DNA of 64,000 nucleotides from Lumnitzera littorea (lineage: Eukaryota; Streptophyta; Magnoliopsida; Myrtales; Combretaceae). The stretch spans positions 54,042,351 to 54,106,350 of the forward strand of contig JAMXBB010000010.1 in the NCBI GenBank assembly GCA_024138015.1. Direction: 5' to 3'. This document shows positions 23,801 to 34,058 of the stretch, piece by piece. Both the position numbers and the translations under genes were made by a program. Below the pieces are notes generated by a model. That model was not told the origin of the DNA, did not search any database, and saw only the letters and a program-made list of their open reading frames with translations. The number at the start of each line of letters is the position of its first letter. Position 1 is the stretch's first letter.

Positions 23801-26268
23801 GATTCCCATCATTCCCTCCCGGTTGTTTTAGATTTGGGATCAAATTCAAATGGTCCTCGTTCAACTCTCTATCAAGGTGAAACAAACTGAGGTCGTGCAA
23901 CGTTGAAGGTGTTAGAAATACCACAATCCTTAGGCAACTCCAATCTGTAGGCATTATCATTGATCTTCTGGAGGATTATGAAAGGTCCTTTAACTCTTAC
24001 AAATACTTTGTTCCTTCTCTTGTTTGAGAACTATTCCTTATTGAGGTGCAGCCATACCAAGTCTCCTGGCTATAATTGCTTAGCCATCCTATCCTTGGTT
24101 TTCTCCTACATTCTCCTAATAGCTTGTTCAATGTGCCAAATGACTTTATCATTTATGTGCTGGAGGGGTTGTACTCAAACTCTTGCATCAGGGTCCTCTT
24201 ACGTAGGTATAGGTACCAGGTATGGTCAAAGGGTAACTCGAGATTAAAACCATAAACCACTTTAAAGGGTGTTTGTTTAATGGTGTCATGCACTATACAA
24301 TTGTAAGCGAATTCAACTACTAGCAAGTACATGTCATAATCAGCTATGTTCTTTCCCACTGTAGTTCGGAGTAGTGATCCCAAATGCAATTAACTACTTA
24401 CATTTGGCCGTTAATTTGGGGATGACAGGAAGTATTGAATAGTGGTTTGGTCCCCATCTGACACTACAAGGTCCTTTAAAAATAGCTCAAGAACTTTAGA
24501 TCCCTATCGGAGACTACAATTTCTTGGTAGGCTGTGTAACCGTAAAATCTCTTACAAGAAAAAGAGAAGCAATAGCCGAGGCATCATTAGTTTTTGAGTA
24601 GGGGATGAAGTATGCCATTTTGCTAAAACAATCCATGATGACCATTACAGAATCTTTACCTCGGATGGTTCGTGGTAGTTCGAGAGCAAAGTCTATGCTC
24701 AGTTTAGTCCATGGCTTTAATGGAACAGGTAAAGGCATTGCTTTTCCTTGCTCAACTTGGCACTTAACCCTCTTGCATATGGTACAACTGTCGGCAACTC
24801 AGTGCACATCTCTCCTCATCCTTGGCTAGAAGAATTAACCATTCAACAATTCATAAGTCCTTCTTTCTCCAAAATGTCCGACAAGTCCTCCACCGTGAGC
24901 TTCCTTGATTAGCAGCTCCCTTAGAGAACAAGTCGATATGCATAGTTTTCCACCTCAAAACAAGTAACCATCCCTTACATGATACTCATCTACTGTCCTT
25001 CCATCAACGCATTGAATGATTATGGGTCCAAAGTGTAGATCCCCGGAATACTGTTCTTTAATACTTGCAAACCCAAATAGCCTGGTCTGCAGTTCAGATA
25101 AAAGCGCATGTCTCCTCGAAAGAGCATTTGCAAAAGCATTGTTCTTTCCCTGCTTATACTTTATTACAAAATTGAATCTCTTAAGGAATTTAACCCATCT
25201 TACCACCACTTCGATAATTTAGTTTGACTTTGGAGGTACCTCAGTAACTCATGGTTAGTATAGATGACAAACTCTCTAAGCAATAAATAGTGCTGCTAAA
25301 CTTGCAGAGCTCGAATCAACACCAATAGTTCCTTATCATATGTAAAGTAATTTAACCGTAGTCCTTTGAGCTTTTCGCTGTGGAAGGCAATTGGTCGGCC
25401 TTCTTACATTAGGACAATGCTTATTCTAATTCCCGATGCGTCACATTATAGCTCAAATATTTTCTTAAAGTCAGGTAAAAACAATACCGGGGCAGAGATC
25501 AATTTCTCTTTTACTTCGGCAAAGCTCTTGTCCTCACTTTCTCCCTATTGGAAGTTGGTGTTCTTCTTTGTGAGCTTAGTAAAAGGTACAGCGAGGGTGT
25601 TGAAATTTTTGATGAATCATCTATAGAATGAAGCCAATCCATGGAAACTTCTCACGTCGACACAAGTAATAGGAGTCAGCCACTCTACAATTGTTCGAAT
25701 CTTTTTGTCATCTACTCATAAGCCTCCTTTACTAACTACGTAGCCTAAGAATACCACTTCCTCCTAGTAAAAGCAACATTTCTTGAGATTGCCAAATAGT
25801 CTCTCAACATGGAGGATATCCAATACGACTCATAAGTGTTTATAGTAACTCGACATGTCGACATTGTAGACCAAGATGTTGCCAAAGTACACTACGATAC
25901 ACTTCCCGATCAGATGCTTCAACACATGATTCATTAGTCTTATGAAAGTGTTCGAGGCATTCGACAAGCTAAAGGGCATGACCATCTATTTATATAATCC
26001 ATGTCGAGTCTTGAACGCTATTTTCTAGTCATCTCCTAGCCTCATGGGGATTTGATGGTAGTTAGATTTCAGATCAATCTTACTAAAGATCTTGGCTCCA
26101 CACAGTTCATCCAGCATGTCCTCCAGTTTAGGAATCAGATACTTGTATTTGATTTTGATCTTGTTCACAGCTTGGCTATCAACACACATCCGCCAGGTTC
26201 CATCCGTTTTTGGCATTAGAAGTGCCGGCACAATACAAGGGTTGAGACTTTCTCGAATATATTCTCTT
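23801..26268 (-). pseudogene. Element H: chromovirus pol, 3' part (RT-RNase H-integrase)
   Basis: Minus strand, continuing 30803-31240 across solo LTR 2. RT: YIRESLNPC, VPALLMPKTDGTWRMCVDSQ (26231 on), IPKLEDMLDEL, KIFSKIDLKSNYHQI; the catalytic YxDD box near 25882 reads YFGN, so both aspartates are lost. RNase H: decayed ELxCDASGI and FVIYTNHELLRYL, then VIKYKQGKNNAFANALSRRH (25160-25100). Integrase: the LPVPLKPWTKLSIDFALELP start of the core (24735), DCFSKMAYFI, VEFAYNCIVHDTIKQTPF and VYGF (24330-24250), and a tail NDNAYRLELP...SNTFNVARP (about 23975-23905). Order and motifs fit the Reina/CRM branch of chromoviruses. The element ends at about 23800, where element I begins without any LTR between. 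Confidence 0.75.
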
Positions 26269-27597
26269 TGTAAACCCTAGGAAAAACAGTAGTTGAATTC
26301 TAACTCAAGTCCAAGTGTTCTAAACTGTACAATAAGTCAATAAGGCTAGTAACAATAAAAGATTATGAAGTTTAATAAATCAAATATAACACCGATAACA
26401 AAACCTTAGGAATTGATCGAAACCCTAAATCGCTTACTAAAACCCTAAAACTAGTTTACGCACCATTAATCAAAATTGAACCCAAAATTGCTTGAAACCC
26501 TAAAATCATAAACATAAACTTATAAAATAGTTAAATATTACTCAACAGTGATAAAATCATAGTCGAATGTAATTTTCGACTAAATCGCCTATTAACACAA
26601 AATTTTAACGAAATCGCCACAATAACTTGTAAAAATTATAATTGTAATCGATACCAATTAAATTGATAAAATTTCACAAAAATTTGAAAATTAATTTACG
26701 AGAAGAATCGTTATAATTTATATGATTCGAAAAATTACATATATTTGTTAATAATTTTCATTTTCCTTCTCTTTAATTTCCAATTTATCTCTTTTCCTTC
26801 TTTCCATTTTCACTTCAATCCCATATCCTGCACAAAACGGAACCAAAATCAGCAAAATAAAATCCTAATCAAGTAGCCCACGTGATGGATTTCAAGTGCC
26901 AGGTGTTAATTAATTAAACAAGCAAAAATATTGCAATGATTATCTAAGATATTAACTTATAACTTAAGCTATTATATACAAAATAAAAAGAGAAAAAAAT
27001 CTGGAAACATACAGCAAACAAAACTAAAAAAGAAGAAACACAATTTAGAAGCAAACGTGAGAAAGAAAGAAAGAAAGAAAAGAAGAAGAGGAAGAAGGAA
27101 GGAAAGAAGAAGAAATAAATTAAAAGAAATAGGTAAGTATTTATTTTTATGTAGATGTATATTATATAGCATATACGTTAAGTATTTATATAGTATTTTT
27201 ATACATATAACATTACTAATACATATTTATGTGCATAAAAACTTAGATTTAATATGTATGTATAAGGTTATATGTCTATACATGTATGTACATAAGTATA
27301 TTATACAGAGGAGTATGTATTATGTATTTTTTTTTAGTATACATATGATTAGTATTAAGTATTTATATTAAATAATTATAGTATATCTATGTATATGTGT
27401 GTACCGTGAGATATATATATGTATATATGTATGTATCCATGTATAACTATTTTAGTATATATATATATATATAATCGTGTAGTATGTATATATTAATGAG
27501 TGGTAATTATATGTATATACCGAATATATATGTATGTATTTAAATGTATGTACATATGTAAGACTTATATATAAATAAATACAAATACACAAAAACT

Positions 27598-28823
27598 TGA
27601 TATTAGGCAAGTGCACCTATTAGTTTTAATATAGCGGATGTGAGTCCAAGTCGATCCCTTAGAGACTTCGAGTACTAATTTAACCTTAGCTCTATTATCT
27701 AATCGGAAAATCGTGTTGAGTTGAATGAATTAAAAATACTAAAATTAACAAACTAACCTAATTATGAGACTTGATTAAGCAATTTAGAAAGCAATAAAAC
27801 TAAGAACGACTTCAAGAATGCAATAACGTATTTAGGAATTATTTCCCCTAGTGTTTAACATGTGACCGCTTAAAATATATTCAATTTAATTTCTATTATT
27901 CTTGACTGGAGGGATTTACAATTAAAGTTAATACCTTTCTCAAGCATATTAACCCTAATCCTAAATTATTTACCGGAATCTCTTCACTTAGTAATATAAT
28001 TTAGAATCGCATTAATGTATAATGAATTCCCACATAAATAAACAACTTTCCGGAAGAAATATGTATCTTATCTCTAAGTACACATGTAATTCTCTCCAAT
28101 TATGCTACGATCTTATTACACATGTAATTTCTCAATTATCATGTATAATATCATAGATTGATATTCTAGAAATATCAATTAATAATTAAATAACATAACT
28201 GAATCAAGAAAAGATAGAAACTTTATTGAAAATTATAAATTAACCCAAGAGTCACATGAAACCCTAAGTTCCATAATCCTAAATACACGAATTCTAAGCT
28301 ATCATAATGAAACTAAAAACGAGTTCCAACAAAACTAATAAATAAAACATGAAAAACCCCTTTGGTTGATGAAAAATCTCTCCAATCTTGAAGTTGGTAT
28401 TGCTTTCGCCTTTTTCCTCTCCTTCTCTTCAAGTCTCTTCACTTCTTGAGTGTCCAATATCTCTTTTGAAACCTTAATATGTCCTTTTATAATGTATTGT
28501 AAGGTTTTTGTTTTCGTCACCAGACATGGCCTGGGACACGATCGTGTAACTTTCTGACCTTGGCAAATTTTTCTGGATGGACACAGCCTGGAGACACGAT
28601 CGTGTCCTAGACTGTGTAACTTCAAAACTTCATAACTCATTCATTTGAACTCAAAATTGAGTGAAACTTGATTCTTTTTCTTCGTTTTCAATCCAAGAAT
28701 GCATTCAAACCTTGAAATCAAAATTTTACTCAATTAAGTATCAATTTCTTTAAAGAAAACAAAAAATGTAAGGGAAATACTATAAAATCATCATATGAAA
28801 TATGTTTAGAATAAGAGTTATCA
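27598..28823 (-). mobile_element. 'TGATAA' family LTR nested in solo LTR 2
   Basis: On the minus strand it starts TGATAACTCTTATTC and ends GGTGCACTT...AATATCA, full-length homologous to the solo LTR at 6755-8032. Comparison with solo LTR 1 shows the interruption lies where that copy has uninterrupted sequence (about 11430). The flanks (AAACT and ATAAG) do not match, so the duplication is lost. It contains two near-perfect GACACGATCGTGTC palindromes (28534-28547, 28593-28606). Confidence 0.7.
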
Positions 28824-28954
28824 ATAAGTATATAAGAGTATGTTTATTTTCAATAAATACATATACATATATAATACGTATAATGTATAATATATGTACC
28901 GAATATGTATTAGCACATATAATATATTTACTAAATTTGTAAATATGTAAGGAG

Positions 28955-28959
<5 letters not shown>

Positions 28960-28989
<30 letters not shown>
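28960..28989. repeat. (TA)n microsatellite in solo LTR 2
   Basis: About 15 TA units. The same LTR region in copy 1 has shorter TA runs. Confidence 0.85.
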
Positions 28990-28992
<3 letters not shown>

Positions 28993-30802
28993 ACCGTAAT
29001 TAAAGATTTTTCAATAAAATAAATTATAAAATATATATTATAAGTATATACATATGGGTATAATCATGAGGTACATAAGAGAAATAATAAATAAGAAAAT
29101 GAGAATAGGAAAAATAATAAAGGTAATAATAATAATAATAATAATAATTATAATAAAGTTAAAAATCTCAAAAATAGAAAAATATAATCAAAATAATAAA
29201 AATATTGAATATATGATTTAAATAATTATTAAATCATAAATATGTTAAGAAAAAGCAAAAATCAATATTTTATAATTTTTAAAACTTAAATAATAATTTT
29301 TGTGATATTTTTATATCACAATTTACGCTACAAGTCACAACGTCCAAAACGGACCTCGTTACGAGAAAATATGCTCAAAACGATCAAAATGGACTATAAG
29401 TTCATAATTATCTGAGCTAAAACGAAAAAGTTACACGCAATTCGATAAAAAAGCTTGAATCGATAATTTCACGTAACTAAGTGAAGTAAACCTTACAAAT
29501 TACAACACTAATTAGCTTTAAATTCTCAAACTTATAAATTTCTATTATTCTCAAGTGATTTTGATATCGACTCTGAGCTGCTCACAGACTACTACAACCC
29601 TTGAGCTAGCCATGGCTGAGTGAGTTTTTCCTTATGATTCCATACTTGTTTATGCTTGTAATTAGTGAATCTAAATTGTGATTTATGAATGAATGTGTAT
29701 GGGGTTAGGTTATGCTTATGCATGATAATTGTTGTTAATGGTGAATCTACTTTAAATTTCAATAATATAATGTTTGTTGCATAGTAGATTCACTAGATTG
29801 ATTGTTTATGATTTGGAATGATCACTGAATAAATATGACTTAACTTTTTATTCGACTAGAAAAGTTAGCTTGGATCATACATAAATCATGCACTGCATAA
29901 CTAATTCTGGGCAGTCACATTACACGGAGGTAGCAAGAGGCCATACGTGGGTTAATTATTGATTGTTATTGATTTCGTAGGGTGTACACGTGCCCTATGA
30001 CCTTACCCCAACCTGTAGGATGACTAGGCGTTGGAGGCGCCAACCGCCTAGCTATGGGTTGAGTCCAGAAGCCTTCGTTTAGGGGTGAGTGAGGGCTGCG
30101 TAAACTTACTCACAATCATATGTAGAACTCATTTTGATAAGGTTAGTAATGGATGTACCATTACATTTTAAATACGAAACGCGAAGTTTCATTATGAAAT
30201 AAGTTATAATATGATACCCGGATCTGACTGTACCGATAAATCTCTAACCTTGACTTCGAAGGGCATTAAATCTGAATTACATGCAGTACTTGGTCACCTG
30301 CTTGCTTGTTCATGCATTCATTTGATTGAACTTAACTGTTGTATAAAATTAATTACTGTATGGTTGAGGGGAAATATTTCACTAAGCTAGTTAGCTTATA
30401 CCCTTGTAGTCTTCTTTCACAGGCCGACCTCTTTGTAAAGTGGGGCTGCCGCATGCCTGAGGTTAGTTTTCTACATAGGGTCAGTGTGGGAGCTGGATGA
30501 GGACGGAGAGTACTTTTGACTTATTATAGATTTGAATATGTAATTTTATAATAGTTTAACTTCAGATACGTTTCAGATTCTGTATCTGTAAACTTTTATG
30601 TAAATAGACTATGTGTTATGTTTTTACAATATTATTATTTGTCATGAAATGATATTGCTTAAGCTTGCACACTCTTGGTAGTTAGTGGTAGCTGTAGCCT
30701 TGTGTATCGTATAAAAGGGTCGTCGATTGTAAGGGAATTTAATTTGCAATCCTTTGTTCGATATACGGCGACTGCCACAACTAGCCCCCTCGAGTCGTGA
30801 CA

Positions 30803-31560
30803 CTCTCTCTAACAACTCATTGACCTGACATGGCAGCTTAGAAACCTATTTGGGATTCATCCAATAAGCTAGCTTATTTGGTAATGCGGCATTGAGTACT
30901 AAGTTAATGTAGTGCCATATGCCTCAAGTTGGGAGCAACCCCTTGGGTAACTATTCTAGGAACAGGTCGTCATACCCATTAAGCAACTCTTTGATTTCCA
31001 AAGGTAGTTCACCCCGCTCCTTCATTTCTATTAGGCACCTGACCAACATGAAGGTCGGCTTGTCAGCATTAATGGCCTCTTAAAGCTCGACTCTACTCAT
31101 CACCAGAGCCTTCCTCAATCCATGAGTAAGTTTTTTCTGCAATTTATTGACTTCTCTCGGCGACATCATGTTCAATGTGATCCTTCAATCATCTTTCTCG
31201 AACATTTATGTATTCTTGTAGTTGTTGTAGATAACTCTTCTATCAAATAGTCATAATCTACCTAGTAACACATAGGAAGCACACATAGGCAGTATGTTGT
31301 AGAGAATCTGTTCTGAGTAATTCCCTATAGTGATCGGCAGTAATATTTGCTGAATGACATGTAATGTTCCTTTCTTGCTTAACCAGTGCAGTTTATATGA
31401 CCTCGATGTGTGATAGTCAGCAACTTTAGTTTTGAAATAAGATTGGCTGATGACACATTGATACAGCTTCCACTATCTATGATGAGGGCATACACTTGAC
31501 CATACACTTTACAAGTGGTATGAAATAAATTCTCTCTTTGCTCTTCTTTTCATGAAGGTT
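30803..31560 (-). pseudogene. Element H: protease and start of RT
   Basis: On the minus strand 31530-31450 reads CKVYGQVYALIIDSGSCINV; IIDSGS is the active-site D-S/T-G motif of the retroelement aspartic protease, here intact. Near 31000-30803 comes the linker to RT, with IKELLNGYDDLF, LPKGLLPTWGI and a final QVNELLER, after which solo LTR 2 interrupts. The linker strongly resembles the segment preceding RT in Reina/CRM chromoviruses. Stops such as the one in LFLE* show that it is not translated through. Confidence 0.65.
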
Positions 31561-32860
31561 CCATGTTCATAGAGCGTCAGACAACCATGGGTAACTTGTC
31601 TAAGTCCTCAACAAATATGTCTTCCTTAATCAACTCTTTCTCAGCATTTTCTTTCTCGGCAAAGACCTCCTCCTCTTCGGGTTCCTCATTTGTACTGTCT
31701 ACTTCTAACTTCGAGATGTCTCCTTTAATGACCATTGTCTTGTGGTTTGAGCATTGAGCATCCATATATCTGAACCCTTAACACTTAAAGCACTTGATCT
31801 GGCTTGTCTTCCTACCAGACCCTTGCCCCTTCTCATAAGTTCGAGTTAGCACTTCACCATCAGGTTAGCATTTCCCCATCAAGTTGGCCTTTCTGCTCAA
31901 CTTGGACACCAATCTTTCGGCTCAGCTTGGTACTTGAATGAGCTCAATAGCTTGCCTGTCCAGGTCAACTAGTCAACATCCTGGTAGTTAGTCGGCTCCT
32001 TCTTTGCCTTTCTACTTACTGGGCAATCTTAATAACGTCATTCATTGTGTCAAATCATTGGAGCTCCACAATGTCTCAAATGTCTCCTCTCAACCCAATA
32101 ATGAATCTTGAGACCGTTTGGGCTAGTAGTTCCTCCACTTCACAACATATCATAAGCATTTGAAATTCTTAAACAAACTTGTCAATAGTCAGGCCTCCTT
32201 GTCTTAGCTCCTAAAGCCGAGTGAAAGTATCATGAAGATAAGTTTCGGGCATGAATTTGTTTCTAAATATTCTCTTCATCTCAAGCCAAGCATTAATCTC
32301 TCAATAGCCCTCTCGCCTCCTCATAGCCTGGAAATTCTTCCATTACATGATGATATATCCAGAGAACTCAACAGCAGCAATTTTCACTTTCTCATAATGA
32401 TAATAATAAAAAACACTCCACCTTCTCTTCCCACTCCAAATATTCATTAGTATTCCCATATCCATTGAAACTCAAAATCTAAAGCTTCACATGATCAAAT
32501 GCTCTAGGGATTCATACGTGCTCTTCTTTGAAATACTCTTCCTCTTCTATGTCCTCTTCATCAAGCTTTTTCAAGTCTATTCTTCACCTTACTTGTTCGC
32601 CTACTCCTCCACCTCAAACTAATTGAGCTAGGTTTTAACCTCTAACAAGTTGAGCAACTTGTGGGGTATTTTACACGGCCTCAGTAGGTCGATAAGCTAG
32701 CACATGAATAGCTTAGGTCAGATCTACTAAGAGGTTACCTACCTCATTAAGTCTTTCATTAGTACTTCTCAGTATCCCCTATGATTGCCATCCATGGTGG
32801 ATAACTCTACTGTTGTCATCTCCAGCACCAACATTTACACTTGGATTTGTCATTTTATTC
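31561..32860 (-). pseudogene. Element H: gag with zinc knuckle
   Basis: Reading on the minus strand from ATG near 32853 (MTNPSVNVGAGDDNSRV) the frame decays quickly. The gag landmark FNGYGNTNEYLEWEEKVECF is visible near 32475-32415, matching the F.G..d...YLEWE.KVE core of chromovirus gag. A nucleic-acid-binding zinc knuckle remnant, IKCFKC.GFRYMDAQC (about 31803-31755), has its two first cysteines and last cysteine but no clear histidine. An acidic linker rich in EEPEEEE follows (31700-31650). Multiple stops make it non-functional. Confidence 0.65.
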
Positions 32861-33017
32861 ACTGATTCAAAGTTCAAATAAACACTCTTGCCAACCAGAA
32901 AATCAATAACTAGCAAACTCAGTAATTAAGATGAACATAGTAACTTACTCTATTTCACACATGCAAAACAGAGTATAGACAAAACTTCAAAAAAACCAAC
33001 AACCCAAACGAAACCTC

Positions 33018-33032
33018 CACTCTAATGCTAAG
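33018..33032 (-). other. Degraded primer-binding site of element H
   Basis: TTAGCATTAGAGTGG on the minus strand corresponds to TTGGTATCAGAGCGG-type initiator-Met tRNA primer sites and lies 2 nt after the LTR terminus CTCACCA. Confidence 0.55.
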
Positions 33033-33033
33033 A

Positions 33034-33955
33034 TGGTGAGAACCGAGACTAACAGACAAGGCCGGGCTAGATGGGTCAGAGCTTGCAAAAAGCTCAAAAG
33101 AGAGCGATGGGGCATGTGTGAAAGGACAAATACGAGTGAAAAAGTAAGCAAAACCTATGAATAACTCCAAAGGATATGACATACCAATGAAACTTCTGAG
33201 GACTTATGGGACAATCCAATATGATGCATGAATCGGTCCAGTGAAGTTACTCGCCACCTAGCCTTGGTCAAGGGTTAAGATAAAAGTGATGTCGAAAGTA
33301 AATAGGTAGTGCTTATGCAAGGAAAAAAAAAACTTAAGTATATTAATGGTAATTTGATTCTGATGTTCACAGCTATAGTACAGGGGTATTTATACCCATA
33401 AATTAGGGAAACTTACCCCAAAGGGAAAAGACAAAAAAGGCATTTTCTAAGGAAGTAATGTACAAGATACAATAAGGTAAAAATGAATATACAAAGAAAA
33501 CAATAATTGGTTCAACAAATTCTAGACATAATTCTGTATACGTAGCAATGTTGTATTGGTGATGCTGTTGGAAGATGTGGACAAAAAGATATGAACAGCT
33601 TGCTTATTCGAGCAGGAGTGGCTTGGTCAGTCCGAACTCTTTCTCTTAGCATCTCAGCAAGGTTGCGGCTGAGTGTATAATTGGCTAAGCATGTATGAGA
33701 ATGAAGATGGGGTATTGTCTCGGCCTTTCGCTTCTCAACACACAACATGTGAGAAATAGGTAGTTACTCAACTCAATAGGTAGAATGAGTCGGCTAGGAG
33801 ATACTCAGCCTCTACATGAGTCGATTAGAACAGGATGACTCATCTTGCTAGTCCCTCTAGTCCTCAGGCTCAGCTGCGAGCTAATAGTCTAGTAACCTGA
33901 TTCCCATTACATGTGCTATATGAACTTATCAATTTTTATGCTACAAACCACATTC
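33034..33955 (-). mobile_element. 5' LTR of element H (about 920 bp)
   Basis: It lies between the primer site and a TG terminus (minus strand TGTAGCATAAAAATTG at 33955). A TATAAATA box at 33394-33387 on the minus strand, inside a GGGTATAAATACCC palindrome, puts a transcription start near 33360, consistent with a minus-strand element. The right end is inferred from TG...CA ends alone, because no 3' LTR copy remains in the window. Confidence 0.5.
33387..33394 (-). promoter_or_regulatory. TATA box of element H LTR
   Basis: TATAAATA on the minus strand, embedded in a short palindrome, in the expected place between U3 and R of the LTR. Confidence 0.5.
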
Positions 33956-34058
33956 TTAGCATCAGCAAGGGTAACCTTCATAGGGAAAATCTAAGTGAGA
34001 GTTCATTGAAAACCATGAACCAACCATGCATTAACGAAATTTAACGAGCTACCATCAT

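Larger units (their letters stand above)
26269..30802 (+). mobile_element. Tekay/Del-like solo LTR 2 (about 3.3 kb plus nested LTR)
   Basis: Starts TGTAAACCCTAGG and ends CCTCGAGTCGTGACA. It splits element H's RT: ...NELLER precedes it at 30830-30803 and EYIRESL follows at 26263-26240 on the minus strand. Flanks are CTCTT (26264-26268) and CTCTC (30803-30807), a 4 of 5 match in a CT-rich site, consistent with an aged duplication. It is homologous over its full length to solo LTR 1. Excluding the nested 1226-bp LTR its length is 3308 bp. Sense is plus, opposite to element H. Confidence 0.8.

Noticed and set aside
10007..30802. Reading the two 3.3-kb homologous Tekay-like LTRs as the paired LTRs of one 20-kb element enclosing the pol genes
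   Set aside because: Each has its own different flanks (CAATC on both sides of the first; CTCTT/CTCTC around the second), the second sits inside another element's RT frame, and the enclosed pol genes run on the opposite strand to the LTR sense.
31563..31757. Plus-strand serine-rich frame
   Set aside because: Antisense shadow of the acidic linker of element H's gag.
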